NCBI GenBank assembly: GCA_030745755.1
Contig: JASLOA010000009.1
Coordinates: forward strand, 30,020 to 94,019
From: Kiritimatiellia bacterium
Lineage (GTDB): Bacteria > Verrucomicrobiota > Kiritimatiellia > UBA8416 > JABMPJ01
Direction: 5' to 3'
Length of the DNA: 64,000 nucleotides
Program-made: the position numbers and the translations under genes
The notes under the pieces: generated by a model
What the model saw: only the letters and a program-made list of their open reading frames with translations
The model's database searches: none
What the model was told of the DNA's origin: nothing
Part shown: one piece after another, positions 44,370 through 53,142 of the stretch
How positions within the stretch are numbered: the stretch's first letter is position 1
How the letters are laid out: the number at the start of each line of letters is the position of its first letter

Positions 44370-44714
44370 TCATGCCTGGATTGCCCAGGTTGAGGCGAGC
44401 CAACTCAGCAGCGCAGATTCGTCGTGATTGACCGATGGTGTGGCCACGGCTTCCTGCCAAGCGGTACCATAGATGAGTTCGCGGGCATCCTGACTGTCGA
44501 TCCCCACCAGGCTTGTCTTCAAGGCATCCAGATCGGCGAACCGACTGTCCGCCTCTTCGAGCACGGCCCGGTACATATCTTCTCCGATGGCCTCCACGAT
44601 ACCTGCGAGTACAACCTGCTCCGCTTCGCTCACAGTCTTGTCTGCCATTACGACAGCTTCGAGAAGTCCAACCAATCCAACAAGTTGCTCATGTGTCAGC
44701 TCTGAAATCGTCAT
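44370..44714 (-). CDS. TerB-like small helical protein
   Basis: 114 residues, mostly helical. The stretch LVGLLEAVVMADKTVSEAEQ followed by VLAGIVEAIG resembles the TerB-like fold, in which an acidic A-D-G/K-x-V-S-x-x-E motif is usual. No tellurite genes are nearby, and many stand-alone TerB proteins have unknown function. It ends at 44370, not far from the Spy-like gene start, and reads away from the oriC interval at 44715-45029. Confidence 0.6.
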   Translation of the reverse strand: MTISELTHEQLVGLVGLLEAVVMADKTVSEAEQVVLAGIVEAIGEDMYRAVLEEADSRFADLDALKTSLVGIDSQDARELIYGTAWQEAVATPSVNHDESALLSWLASTWAIQA

Positions 44715-45029
44715 GTCTGTTGCCTCCTTTTCCCTTTTTTAGCATGGGGCTTTCGCCAGTACAAGCGGAGAGAAAGCGGTTATTAACAGGGGGTGTCTCA
44801 TCGTCTCACATCCTTCCTCTTGGCGTGCTGTAACCCGCTCCTTCCTAGGTCCTTCTGACGTCATCGCCGGCTGTTAATAACCTGTGGACATGTTTTAACT
44901 ACTTTTTCTTGTTTCGCGCTGGGCTTTGGTGTGAACTGTCATCGTTCCGCCACGGAAGATTTTAGGAGCGCAGCCTTGTCTTTCATCTCCAATTGCGGCA
45001 CACTGCGCGAGGTTTTTTGATAGGGAAAC
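44715..45029. other. Intergenic region upstream of dnaA with inverted 12-mers (possible part of oriC)
   Basis: The 315 bases between the TerB-like gene and dnaA contain GGTTATTAACAG at 44778-44789 and its exact complement CTGTTAATAACC at 44871-44882, followed by CCTGTGGACATG. The last resembles a reversed DnaA box with two mismatches (TGTGGACAT versus TGTGGATAA). A T-rich stretch (44893-44910) follows. This could hold the dnaA promoter and part of the origin. No ORF or RNA was seen here. Confidence 0.5.
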
Positions 45030-46406
45030 ATGGTGAAACAGTCAGCAGCAGAGACAATCTGGAAGAAGGCCTGCAAGCACCTGGAAGCTTTGCTGCAACC
45101 CGATGTTTACGAGCGTTGGATCGCCGTTATCGAGCCTTATGACCTTGAGGATCACACCCTTTCACTGGCTGTTGATAACGATTTCTACCAGACATGGCTC
45201 GAAGAGAATTACCTGCCGCTTATCCGTGATGCGCTTACGGCCGTTGATGGCGAGTCTTTCACGATTTCATTCGTGGTTCAGCCACGTGCCGAAGAGCAGG
45301 AAAGCGACGCGGCGGCACCGCGACGCCCGACCATTCGCGACCGCCTGAAGCGCAAGCCTCATCCTGAGCCAAAGCTGAATGCGAAATTCACGTTCGACAG
45401 CTTTATCATCGGTTCCTCGAACAACTTCGCGCATGCGGCGTCATTGGCTGTTGCCCAGGCACCCGCCCGGGCCTATAACCCGCTCTTCATTTACGGGGAT
45501 GTGGGATTGGGGAAGACGCATCTTATGCAGGCCATCGGTCATCATGTCATGACCTCCTCCCGCGCCTCGGTGTGCTACATTTCATCCGAAGCAATGCTCA
45601 ACGAGTATATCAGTGCGCTCCAGAATCGCAGCCTGGTGAGTTTTCGGAAGAAGTATCGCAACACTGACCTCTTGTTGATTGATGATATTCACTTCCTGGC
45701 CGGCAAGGAGCGTATCCAGGAGGAGTTCTTCCATACGTTCAACGCGCTTTTCGATTCGCACAAGCAGATCGTCATGACCAGTGATCGTCCTGCCAGTGAA
45801 ATCGCCGGACTGGAACAGCGCCTCGTCTCGCGCTTTGAGTGGGGCCTGGTGACAGAGCTTGAGCCGCCTGATTTCGAAACGCGCGTCGCGATCCTTCGCA
45901 ACAAGCAGGCCCAGGGGAACAGCCAGGTGGACGATGAGATCATCCAGTTCATCGCTGAACATGTTCACTCGAACATTCGGCGCCTGGAAGGTGCACTCGT
46001 CCGTGCCGTCTCCTACGCTTCACTGACCGGTCGCGACCTCACGATCGATACACTTCGCTATCTCTTGCGCGACACGCTGGATACCGAGGAGAAGGAAGAT
46101 CTCTCCCTCGAGGGCATTCAGAAGACCGTTGCCGAGCACTACGACATACGCCTGGCCGACATGACCAGCTCACGCCGGCCACGCTCGATTGCCGTGCCGC
46201 GCCAGGTAGCCATGTACCTCTGCCGTTCGCTCACGTCGGCATCCCTTCCGGATATCGCGAACGTCTTTGGCAAAACACATGCTACGGTCTTGCATGCCTA
46301 CCGCTGCGTTGACAGCCGCATGGAGGTTGATACTGACCTGCGCGCATCGGTGTCTACGTTGGCCCGGCGCCTTGGCCGGACCCTTCCCGCGCATGTCGAG
46401 GGCTGA
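45030..46406 (+). CDS. dnaA: Chromosomal replication initiator protein DnaA
   Basis: 458 residues; ATG 45030 has AGGGA six bases upstream. Domain I (WKKACKHLEALLQPDVYERW) is followed by a short charged linker; the AAA+ domain III begins at about residue 118 (FDSFIIGSSNNFAHAAS) and has Walker A GDVGLGKTHLMQAIG, Walker B LLIDDIHFLAGKE and the arginine-finger box. Domain IV is the DNA-binding helix-turn-helix (VFGKTHATVLHAYRC, close to the RDHSTVLHA signature, with KTHATVL variation). DnaA opens the origin by binding DnaA boxes; likely targets are in the flanking intergenic regions. Confidence 0.97.
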   Translation: MVKQSAAETIWKKACKHLEALLQPDVYERWIAVIEPYDLEDHTLSLAVDNDFYQTWLEENYLPLIRDALTAVDGESFTISFVVQPRAEEQESDAAAPRRPTIRDRLKRKPHPEPKLNAKFTFDSFIIGSSNNFAHAASLAVAQAPARAYNPLFIYGDVGLGKTHLMQAIGHHVMTSSRASVCYISSEAMLNEYISALQNRSLVSFRKKYRNTDLLLIDDIHFLAGKERIQEEFFHTFNALFDSHKQIVMTSDRPASEIAGLEQRLVSRFEWGLVTELEPPDFETRVAILRNKQAQGNSQVDDEIIQFIAEHVHSNIRRLEGALVRAVSYASLTGRDLTIDTLRYLLRDTLDTEEKEDLSLEGIQKTVAEHYDIRLADMTSSRRPRSIAVPRQVAMYLCRSLTSASLPDIANVFGKTHATVLHAYRCVDSRMEVDTDLRASVSTLARRLGRTLPAHVEG

Positions 46407-46506
46407 TGAAACTTGCTAACAGGAACCTGTTCATGGCCATGTTTATAACATGTAAAGAGTGTAGATCTTTTGACAGCCTGTTAGTGGGCGTTAACAACCA
46501 TCCCTT

Positions 46507-46515
46507 TTATTCACA
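46507..46515 (+). promoter_or_regulatory. DnaA box
   Basis: TTATTCACA matches the DnaA-box consensus TTATNCACA exactly. It lies 100 bases after the dnaA stop. Only one perfect box was found by eye in the window's two candidate intervals. Confidence 0.65.
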
Positions 46516-46583
46516 GGTGATGAACAACCCGAGAATACGGTTTTAGCCATGCAGGGCAGCATTTTCTGCATTTAGTGACACGA

Positions 46584-46612
46584 TTGACATTACATACTAA
46601 TACTGATACCTA
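46584..46612 (+). promoter_or_regulatory. Possible dnaN promoter, overlapping a TAC/TAA repeat
   Basis: TTGACA (46584-46589) and TACCTA (46607-46612) are 17 bases apart, about 85 bases before the dnaN start. The spacer is a run of TAC TAA TAC TGA triplets, which alternatively could be a DnaA-trio-like unwinding element. Confidence 0.4.
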
Positions 46613-46696
46613 CATATATAGTGATGGTTCTTAATAGTGAGCCTGTGAAGAACTCACCCTCTCGTGAAGAGCGGTGGGATGCATGAGGAACAACAG

Positions 46697-47791
46697 ATGA
46701 AGATTGAGCTACCGAAATCAGATCTCCTCGAAGGTCTCCAAGCCGTACAGAACGTTGTCAGTATCCGCTCCACACTCCCGATTCTCTCCAATGTCCTGCT
46801 CCAGGCTGAGAAGGGGAAGCTGTGTCTGACGACGACAGATCTGGACGTCAGCATTCAGTGCACCATCGATGCGAAGGTGGGGAAAGGTGGAGCCACCACC
46901 CTGCCCGCACGTCGGCTCTCCAGCATTGTGCGTGAACTGCCTTCATCCGATATAGAGATCGACGTCGACGACAAGGATACCGCCCAGGTTCGCTGCGGGT
47001 CATCCTTCTTCAAGATCATGGGCCTGTCGGAAGAGGAATTTCCTCCCATCGCCAAGGCTGAAGGAAAATTCTGCTATACCCTCGACCAGGGCGTCTTTCG
47101 TGAGATGCTCCGCAAGACGGCCTATGCGGCCTCCACCGATGAGACGCGTTTCGTCCTCAATGGTGTATTTCTGAGCTTCAAGGATAGCAAGCTCGTCATG
47201 GTGGCAACAGATGGCCGCCGCCTGGCCCTGGTTGAGCACGAAGTCGAGTTCCCGGCCGAAGCCGAAGTCGACATGATTCTGCCGTCGAAGGTCGCCACCG
47301 AACTGATGCATACCCTGGATGAGAGCGGTGAACTGCGGATCTATACCAAAGAAAACCGCGTCATGTTTGAGTTTGGGAGCGTCATCGTCTCCTCGAAGCT
47401 GATCGAGGGAACCTATCCGAACTATCGCCAGGTTATTCCCGCGCAGTGCGAAGAGCGTATCGCAGTTGAACGTGAGAGCCTGTTGACAGCACTCAAGCGT
47501 GTCTCCCTGGTCACCACGGAGAAGGCCACGGCGACGCATCTTACCTTCGCAAAGAATCAGCTCGTGGTGTCGATGACAACACCGGATGTTGGCGAGGCGC
47601 GCGAAACGCTGCCGATCAAGTATACGGGCAAAGAGCTGCATGTAGCCTTTAACCCGGAGTACATGATCGATCCGCTCAAGAACATCGCGCAGGATGAAAT
47701 CTACATGGAATTGACGGACGATCTGAGCCCCGGCGTTATCAAATGCGATCTGCCGTTCCTCTATGTTCTCATGCCGATGCGTGTGAGCTAG
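46697..47791 (+). CDS. dnaN: DNA polymerase III sliding clamp (beta subunit)
   Basis: 364 residues from ATG 46697, with GAGGAA seven bases upstream. The sequence is a normal three-domain clamp: N-terminal LLEGLQAVQNVVSIRSTLPI, middle-domain VATDGRRLALVEHEV and C-terminal FNPEYMIDPLKNI, ending with the conserved YVLMPMRV tail that binds client proteins' cleft. It follows dnaA, as is usual, but recF and gyrB are not next; a dispersed repeat and tRNA-Gln follow instead. Confidence 0.97.
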   Translation: MKIELPKSDLLEGLQAVQNVVSIRSTLPILSNVLLQAEKGKLCLTTTDLDVSIQCTIDAKVGKGGATTLPARRLSSIVRELPSSDIEIDVDDKDTAQVRCGSSFFKIMGLSEEEFPPIAKAEGKFCYTLDQGVFREMLRKTAYAASTDETRFVLNGVFLSFKDSKLVMVATDGRRLALVEHEVEFPAEAEVDMILPSKVATELMHTLDESGELRIYTKENRVMFEFGSVIVSSKLIEGTYPNYRQVIPAQCEERIAVERESLLTALKRVSLVTTEKATATHLTFAKNQLVVSMTTPDVGEARETLPIKYTGKELHVAFNPEYMIDPLKNIAQDEIYMELTDDLSPGVIKCDLPFLYVLMPMRVS

Positions 47792-47803
47792 AGTTCAGCA
47801 AGC

Positions 47804-47856
47804 TGTCATCCCGAGCCTGCCGAGGAGCCTGTCCTGAGCTTGCCGAAGGAATCTCC
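47804..47856. repeat. Dispersed palindromic element, copy 7 (diverged)
   Basis: TGTCATCCCGAGCCTGCCGA is followed by GAGCTTGCCGAAGGAATCTC in the same direction, so this copy has variant arms and lacks the usual perfect inversion. It lies 12 bases after the dnaN stop. Confidence 0.7.
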
Positions 47857-47902
47857 TGTCTCCCGCGAGTGTGGTAACGCGGAAAATGTAACGCCAGAGG
47901 GG

Positions 47903-47932
47903 TTGACAGCGACACCCCTCTCCCGCTACTCT
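47903..47932 (+). promoter_or_regulatory. Promoter of tRNA-Gln
   Basis: TTGACA at 47903-47908 and TACTCT at 47927-47932 are 18 bases apart and end 20 bases before the tRNA 5' end. Confidence 0.55.
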
Positions 47933-47952
47933 TCCCCGCTCATGTTTCGCGC

Positions 47953-48026
47953 TGCCCGATGGTGTAATGGTAGCACGACAGCCTCTGGAGCTGTTCGTCT
48001 AGGTTCGAGTCCTAGTCGGGCAACCA
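47953..48026 (+). tRNA. tRNA-Gln (CTG anticodon)
   Basis: Acceptor stem TGCCCGA pairs with TCGGGCA; anticodon stem ACAGC/GCTGT encloses the loop CTCTGGA, giving anticodon CTG; TTCGAGT T-loop and an encoded ACCA end are present. Confidence 0.93.
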
Positions 48027-48146
48027 TCGCGCGAAACAGACCACCAGAGAGCAAAGCTTCTCGCTCTGTTCTTCCTCTTTCCTGCGGCCCCTGCCCCTGC
48101 AGCCGAGGAACAGCTTGAAGCACTGCAGAAACTGGCGGAAGAGAAC

Positions 48147-48773
48147 ATGGAGCCCGCCGAACAGGCAAAGAAGAGCAGGAAGCCAACGCGAGCAAGCAAG
48201 TTGCTCGGAAGAGACCCGAAAAGCTTTGTAGGATCCACCCTCGCCGAAGTACGCGAAAAACTCGGCCGCCCCAAGGGCGAGATGAAGAGTGGCGGAGAAA
48301 AATGCCTACTCTACGATAAGTTCACGGTATTCTCCACGGATGGCGACACGGTTTCGCATGTAGAAGTCGGCGGCGGCGAGGTAACCGGCCGGGCCAGATC
48401 ACCGCGCCGAAGAGTCGCGCCCACGAGAGCAACAGCCAGCCAGGCTTCAACCATCCGCAAGATAGCAGACGGCGGCCAACGCATCGATCTGAAGAAGATC
48501 ATCGTGCCAGGCAAAATCACGGTGGTGGACTTCTATGCAGACTGGTGTGGACCGTGCAAACGCATGGGCCCGCAGCTGGAACAGCTAGCCCGCTCCGATC
48601 CCGATGTCGTGCTCTGTAAGGTGGACATCGTCAACTGGAACAAGCCCGTTGTGAAACAGTTCGGGATCAGAAGCATCCCGAACGTGCGCGTCTACGATCG
48701 CAACGGCGCGGCCGTCGGCACACCGACCTCCGGACTGGGAGCTATCAAGCAGAACATCGAACGCGCTCGTTAA
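48147..48773 (+). CDS. Thioredoxin-fold protein with BamE-like N-terminal region (start uncertain)
   Basis: The ORF from ATG 48147 has 208 residues. The C-terminal half is a thioredoxin domain with the redox motif VVDFYADWCGPCKRMG and a cis-Pro region (IRSIPNVRVYD). The N-terminal part, FVGSTLAEVREKLGRPKGE then GEKCLLYDKFTVFS, resembles the SmpA/BamE-type small fold. The reading frame is open upstream to 48003 and there encodes a signal-peptide-like sequence (AKLLALFFLFPAAPAPAAEE) without any ATG, GTG or TTG; only CTG 48066 could start it. So the annotated start is a minimum, and the real protein is probably exported. It overlaps the convergent HAD gene by 29 bases. Confidence 0.75.
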   Translation: MEPAEQAKKSRKPTRASKLLGRDPKSFVGSTLAEVREKLGRPKGEMKSGGEKCLLYDKFTVFSTDGDTVSHVEVGGGEVTGRARSPRRRVAPTRATASQASTIRKIADGGQRIDLKKIIVPGKITVVDFYADWCGPCKRMGPQLEQLARSDPDVVLCKVDIVNWNKPVVKQFGIRSIPNVRVYDRNGAAVGTPTSGLGAIKQNIERAR

Positions 48774-49377
48774 GCACTTCGCCCACAGCCAACCAGTCTT
48801 TGCAGCGTACGACCCGACCTTCTGCACGGGATAGGTCCATCCGTCGATTCCATGGCCGCTCGAGAACGGCCACAGGAATATCGGTCTGATGAACCAGGAA
48901 CTCGATCATGGCAGGCGCATCTTCGACGGCAAGGGTAAAGCCAAGATCTATAAGATTTTCTGGAACAACCACTTCCACTCCAACCTGGCTAGAAGGAGTA
49001 CGCCCGTACTTGTCCACGAAGAGCACACGATCATACTGAATGTTGTGGCGTTCAAGCCATTCGTGACAGACCGGTTCGGTTTCAGGAGGGCGCCCGGTCA
49101 CTACCACGGTCTGTACACCGACTGCAGCCCATTCTTTCAAGACATCCAACACCCCCGGCATCGGCACCATGATCCGAAGAATAGACGGATCGTGAATCAG
49201 GCCCATCAGGTGTTCATATTCCTCCTGGTTCAGATGAAAGGATTTCTCCAAATCAAAGAAGTGAATATCGTCAAAGGCATAACGACGCCCGAACTCCCGT
49301 TCGACAACGCCCAGAAACGCATCAGCGGTTTGACACAGCACATCGTCGAAATCCACGTATACAAGCGCTTTACTCAT
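48745..49377 (-). CDS. HAD-superfamily phosphatase (5'-nucleotidase NT5C type)
   Basis: 210 residues. Motif I is YVDFDDVLCQT (nucleophile Asp and acid Asp), motif II VVTGRPPETEP and motif III AVEDAPAMIEF, all in order, so the HAD active site is complete. The size and DxDD pattern match the NT5C/5'(3')-deoxyribonucleotidase-like group, whose bacterial members are mostly uncharacterised. The 3' end overlaps the thioredoxin-like gene on the other strand by 29 bases. A dispersed element lies just upstream of its start. Confidence 0.8.
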   Translation of the reverse strand: MSKALVYVDFDDVLCQTADAFLGVVEREFGRRYAFDDIHFFDLEKSFHLNQEEYEHLMGLIHDPSILRIMVPMPGVLDVLKEWAAVGVQTVVVTGRPPETEPVCHEWLERHNIQYDRVLFVDKYGRTPSSQVGVEVVVPENLIDLGFTLAVEDAPAMIEFLVHQTDIPVAVLERPWNRRMDLSRAEGRVVRCKDWLAVGEVLNERVRCSA

Positions 49378-49396
49378 AAATGGACGACCTCCATAG

Positions 49397-49471
49397 TGTC
49401 ATGCCGAGCGAAGCCGAGGCATCTCCGCCCTACCCATGAGGCAGAGATCCCTCGGCAAGCTCGGGATGACA
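49397..49471. repeat. Dispersed palindromic element, copy 8
   Basis: TGTCATGCCGAGCGAAGCCG and CGGCAAGCTCGGGATGACA arms, between the HAD gene start (49377) and the alr stop (49523). Confidence 0.85.
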
Positions 49472-49522
49472 TGGGGAAGCATCTTCATGTGCGGATCTAT
49501 CAATCACAACACAGCGTTTCCT

Positions 49523-50659
49523 TCAGGCATCAACGAGGATACGTTCCACGCGGTGCGAATCCATCCGGGTCAGGATTTCGTAGGGAATGGTTTCAGCCAT
49601 TCGGGCCAATCCTTCGACACTGTTGGGTGCCGATGCGTCATTGGCTATCAGTTCCACCTCATCGCCTACCATCACATTCGGATGGTCAGTTAAATCAACC
49701 GTAATCTGATCCATCGACACCCGGCCCAGAACGGGTGCGACACCACCACCAACGCCGACCACAGCACGGTTGGAAAGGGAGCGCAGATAGCCATCAGCAT
49801 ACCCCCCGGCCACAAGCCCGATTCGACTCGGTCGCTCACAGGTATGGGTCAGCCCATATCCCACCCGCGTCCCGCGCGGTACCTCGTGCAGCTGCATCAC
49901 GCTTGAGACCAAACGCAATGCAGGCCTCAGATCAAGTTCCGGAGCAATATGCGGTGCGGGCCGCCAGCCATACATCATCAGGCCAACGCGAACCATATCC
50001 TGACGCGCCTCAGGAAACCGCACGGCTGCAGCGGAATTGGAATAGTGCTTAACAACAGAACTATTTGCTCCAGAAATAGTTATGACTTCATTGGAAATAT
50101 CCATCTGCTGCCGTGTATAGGATTCATCCTGTTCATCAGCCGTGGCAAAATGCGTGTACAGACCATCCAAGCGGATCTCGGAGGTCTCCGCAATCGTACC
50201 CAGAATGGGAAGCACATGGTCAGGTGAAGCGCCACTGCGGGTCATGCCTGAATCCATTTCAAGGTGTACAGCGGCTTCGGTGCCCGACCCCATGGCGGCC
50301 AGCTTGACCAGCTCCACATCGGCAGGATCAGTGACAGTCAGTACCACGTTGCGCTGGATCAGGTCGGCCAGGAGAGCGACGGCGTCTGTGTCAACGCCGC
50401 AGGATCGCGCGCAGAACAGCATGAGCAGCGGTCCGGCATATCCCAGCTCACGCAGCTCAATGGCCTCGTCAGCGGATGCAACGGCGAGCCAGTCGGCATT
50501 CTCCGCGATAGCCGGCCAGACCGCCTGGACACCATGCCCGTAGGCGTTGCTCTTTACCACGGCGCAGAACAGCACATCGGGACCGATCTCAGCCCGTAGC
50601 GCGTGGATATTGTGCGCAATGGCACTGGCCGAAACCTCAAGTCTGAGCATGTGTCTCAT
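49523..50659 (-). CDS. alr: Alanine racemase
   Basis: 378 residues. The PLP-lysine motif AVVKSNAYGHGVQA is near residue 36, the TIM-barrel then has HLEMDSGMTRSG, and the C-terminal beta domain has TRVGYGLTHTCERPSRIGLV (catalytic Tyr in VGYG) and VGVGGGVAPVLGRVSMDQ. It converts L- to D-alanine for peptidoglycan. ATG 50650 is an alternative start three codons in. No ddl or mur gene is adjacent. Confidence 0.95.
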   Translation of the reverse strand: MRHMLRLEVSASAIAHNIHALRAEIGPDVLFCAVVKSNAYGHGVQAVWPAIAENADWLAVASADEAIELRELGYAGPLLMLFCARSCGVDTDAVALLADLIQRNVVLTVTDPADVELVKLAAMGSGTEAAVHLEMDSGMTRSGASPDHVLPILGTIAETSEIRLDGLYTHFATADEQDESYTRQQMDISNEVITISGANSSVVKHYSNSAAAVRFPEARQDMVRVGLMMYGWRPAPHIAPELDLRPALRLVSSVMQLHEVPRGTRVGYGLTHTCERPSRIGLVAGGYADGYLRSLSNRAVVGVGGGVAPVLGRVSMDQITVDLTDHPNVMVGDEVELIANDASAPNSVEGLARMAETIPYEILTRMDSHRVERILVDA

Positions 50660-51186
50660 GAATGCCCACTATCTGAAAAGAGAGCGCGAATGTCCAGAAT
50701 TGATAACGCTCAGATGTTGGGTGACCTGGCCCCTGCCAGGTTGCCACTACGCTTCGCTTCGTTGCCGCCTAGCGGCGGCCTGTCTCGCTCCGCTCGACTG
50801 TCTGGCAGGAACCCGAGCTTAGCCGCCAGATGTGGACAATACAACGAACCCCGCGGCTGTCAAAGCGCGAGAAGAAGGGCCGTAGGTCGGAACTCGCGCA
50901 GACCAGCCGCATTCTTCTGCCTGCTCTTGTCCGTTAAGCTGCTTCACCTGCCAGGCGAGCTGGCAGGGGTCAAGAAAGCCAGGCCTTAACGGCGTGTTGC
51001 CCAAACCATCGGGGTCGGTCGGAGGAGATGCTTCGGCAAGCTCAGCATGACAATTCCTTAGTAAACTCGCTGATTCCGGAGTTGTCATCCCGAGCGAAGC
51101 CGAGGGATCTCCTTTTGGGCAACAGCCCCTTAACATTTGAACGAGAGCAAACGGTGTACTAGCCGCAGGAACCCGGGCCTGGGGCG
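50660..51186. other. Intergenic interval with hairpins and a dispersed element
   Basis: These 527 bases contain several short palindromes (CCTGGCCCCTGCCAGG near 50728, GCCGCCTAGCGGCGGC near 50763, CTGCCAGGCGAGCTGGCAG near 50949) and one dispersed element (51024-51112). ORFs in it are short, unlike known proteins and overlap the repeats, so I annotate none. Confidence 0.6.
51024..51112. repeat. Dispersed palindromic element, copy 9
   Basis: GGAGATGCTTCGGCAAGCTC and TCATCCCGAGCGAAGCCGAG arms, enclosed by TGTTGCCCAAA (about 50993) and TTTTGGGCAACA (about 51114), which shows the extended form of the repeat. Confidence 0.88.
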
Positions 51187-53142
51187 CTACTTGCTGACTT
51201 CCGTTCTCCCAACAATCACCATCAAGACCGAGATATCCGCGGGCGTGATGCCCGGGATACGGAGAGCCTGGCCAAGCGTCCCAGGTCGGATACGATCCAG
51301 TTTCTCGCGTGCTTCAAGCCGCAGAGGATCGATCGAGTGATAATCGATACTGGGAGGAATGCGAAGCTCTTCCATCCTATTTCGCTTTTCCACCTCACGC
51401 AGCTCACGGTCAATGTAGCCGGCATAGCGCGCCCAGATCTCTACCTGCTCGATGACCACCGGATCCAAATCATCTCTCTTGTCAGACAGATCAGCATATG
51501 TCATGTCCCGCTGACGAAGGGCATTCAGGAGCGTCCCACCCTCAGAACGGGTTGCCTGAAGGCGCCTCTCCTCCTCCTCAATAGCCGTTGTAAAGCTTTC
51601 TGTTTCAGATATAAACTCTGACGACGCTATACCAATATGCTCAGCATGCTCACACAATCGAAAGCGGGCATTGTCCTGCCGCAGCAAGAGACGATGTTCG
51701 GCCCTGGACGTGAACATGCGATAAGGTTCATCCGTTCCCTTGGTAACCAGATCATCGATCAAGACACCGATATAGGCTTCATCACGCCGAAGGACAAATG
51801 GTGGTTTGCCCTGAATCTTGAACACCGCATTGACGCCCGCAATGAAGCCCTGGGCCGCCGCTTCCTCATATCCGGTCGTACCGTTCACCTGTCCGGCAAG
51901 AAAGAGACCCGATACCGCTTTGGTCTCCAGCGTATGTGTGAGCTGGGTGGGATCTACAAAGTCATACTCAATCGCGTAGGCCCACTCCAGGATCTCCGCT
52001 GATTCGAGGCCAGGAATAGAATGCACCATTCTCTCTTGAACATCGCGCGGAAGACTGTTTGATATACCGTTCGGATAGATCAGATCCGTATCACGACCCT
52101 CCGGCTCAACAAAGACGTGATGCTGCGGTTTGTCGGGGAATTTGACGATCTTATCCTCAACAGAGGGACAATAACGCACCCCCGTACCCGATATCCGGCC
52201 ACCATAGAGAGAACTGCGACCCAGATTCTCCCGGATGATCTGATGGGTTTGCTCCGTGGTGTGACCAAGATAACACGGAATCTGGTCCGATCCCGGTTCC
52301 CACGGCATAAAAGGAGCCAATTCAGCGCTGGCGAGGCCGGAATCAGAGCCGGTCCCAAGCGCCTTGGGTATTATCGGGTCGTGATGTTCCACGTGGAACA
52401 TTCGGAGTATTTCATCTACGGGCGGCACATGTTCCACGTGGAACATGTGTGTGAGGCGCTTCACGGTCCAGGAGAAGAACGGAGGCGGCTCAAATCCGGG
52501 TTGAACCGCCAAACAGGCATAATCAATGCTGTCTGTGTGCAATCTAGGGGGTGTGCCGGTCTTGAGCCTGGCAGTCCGAAACCCAAGAGATCGCAGATTC
52601 TCGCTGAGCCTGTTCGATGCGGGTAGATCACCACCACCGCCGGAAGTGGTTTCTTCGCCGATATGAATAGTGCCTTGCAGTGAGGTGCCGGCACAAACAA
52701 CCACGGCTTGGGTCCGAATCTGAGTGCCGTCTTCGAGCAGAACTGCGCTTACAGCATTGTCTTGAACCTGCACCTCCGTAACGTTGCCATGGATCAGGTC
52801 AAGACGGCGCGTATTCTCAAGAACGGCGCACATACGGTCGTTGTAGGCCTCTTTATCGCATTGAGCGCGGTTGGCTTGTACCGCCGGCCCTTTGCGGGTA
52901 TTCAGAACCCGGAACTGGATGCCGGTCAGGTCGGCATTGCGTCCGATCTCGCCACCGAGTGCATCGACCTCAAATATAAGGTGGGACTTCGCGATTCCAC
53001 CGATAGATGGGTTACATGGCATGTTGGCGGCCTTATCCGGACGCATCGTGACCAGAGCGGTCTCCGCGCCCATGCGGGCCGCCGCCAACGCGGCCTCACA
53101 GCCGGCATGCCCGGCACCTACTATGACTATGTCGTAGTTCAT
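51187..53142 (-). CDS. mnmG: tRNA uridine-5-carboxymethylaminomethyl modification enzyme MnmG, with parS-derived insert
   Basis: 651 residues. FAD motif [35 protein letters not shown] and TGTPPRL are conserved, as are the Cys residues of the CNPSIGG and PCYLGHT regions, and [16 protein letters not shown] in the C-terminal half. With MnmE it modifies the wobble uridine of certain tRNAs. Relative to the usual length (about 620-630) there is an insert in the region before [18 protein letters not shown], containing the peptide MFHVEH twice (residues 233-238 and 248-253), each encoded by a perfect parS-like 16-mer. It follows mnmE in the same direction, 281 bases apart, as in the classical origin-proximal order. 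Confidence 0.96.
   Translation of the reverse strand: MNYDIVIVGAGHAGCEAALAAARMGAETALVTMRPDKAANMPCNPSIGGIAKSHLIFEVDALGGEIGRNADLTGIQFRVLNTRKGPAVQANRAQCDKEAYNDRMCAVLENTRRLDLIHGNVTEVQVQDNAVSAVLLEDGTQIRTQAVVVCAGTSLQGTIHIGEETTSGGGGDLPASNRLSENLRSLGFRTARLKTGTPPRLHTDSIDYACLAVQPGFEPPPFFSWTVKRLTHMFHVEHVPPVDEILRMFHVEHHDPIIPKALGTGSDSGLASAELAPFMPWEPGSDQIPCYLGHTTEQTHQIIRENLGRSSLYGGRISGTGVRYCPSVEDKIVKFPDKPQHHVFVEPEGRDTDLIYPNGISNSLPRDVQERMVHSIPGLESAEILEWAYAIEYDFVDPTQLTHTLETKAVSGLFLAGQVNGTTGYEEAAAQGFIAGVNAVFKIQGKPPFVLRRDEAYIGVLIDDLVTKGTDEPYRMFTSRAEHRLLLRQDNARFRLCEHAEHIGIASSEFISETESFTTAIEEEERRLQATRSEGGTLLNALRQRDMTYADLSDKRDDLDPVVIEQVEIWARYAGYIDRELREVEKRNRMEELRIPPSIDYHSIDPLRLEAREKLDRIRPGTLGQALRIPGITPADISVLMVIVGRTEVSK
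52385..52400. promoter_or_regulatory. parS-like ParB-binding site 1 inside mnmG
   Basis: TGTTCCACGTGGAACA is a perfect 16-base palindrome identical to a widespread parS form. It is in frame in mnmG and encodes part of MFHVEH. It lies about 7.4 kb from the dnaA start. Confidence 0.88.
52430..52445. promoter_or_regulatory. parS-like ParB-binding site 2 inside mnmG
   Basis: A second perfect TGTTCCACGTGGAACA, 45 bases (15 codons) centre to centre from site 1 and in the same frame. Confidence 0.88.

Larger units (their letters stand above)
46407..46696. other. dnaA-dnaN intergenic region, candidate oriC
   Basis: This AT-rich 290-base interval contains a DnaA box (46507-46515), the small palindrome AACAGG-AA-CCTGTT (about 46420-46435), further TTAACA/TGTTA motifs like those upstream of dnaA, and an AT-rich tract (TACATACTAATACTGATACC, 46591-46610) in front of dnaN. 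The position between dnaA and dnaN is the common one for bacterial origins. Apart from these signals and the likely dnaN promoter, no gene is present. Confidence 0.6.

Noticed and set aside
50819..51136. 105-codon minus-strand ORF between alr and mnmG
   Set aside because: It covers a dispersed palindromic element and has no family features.
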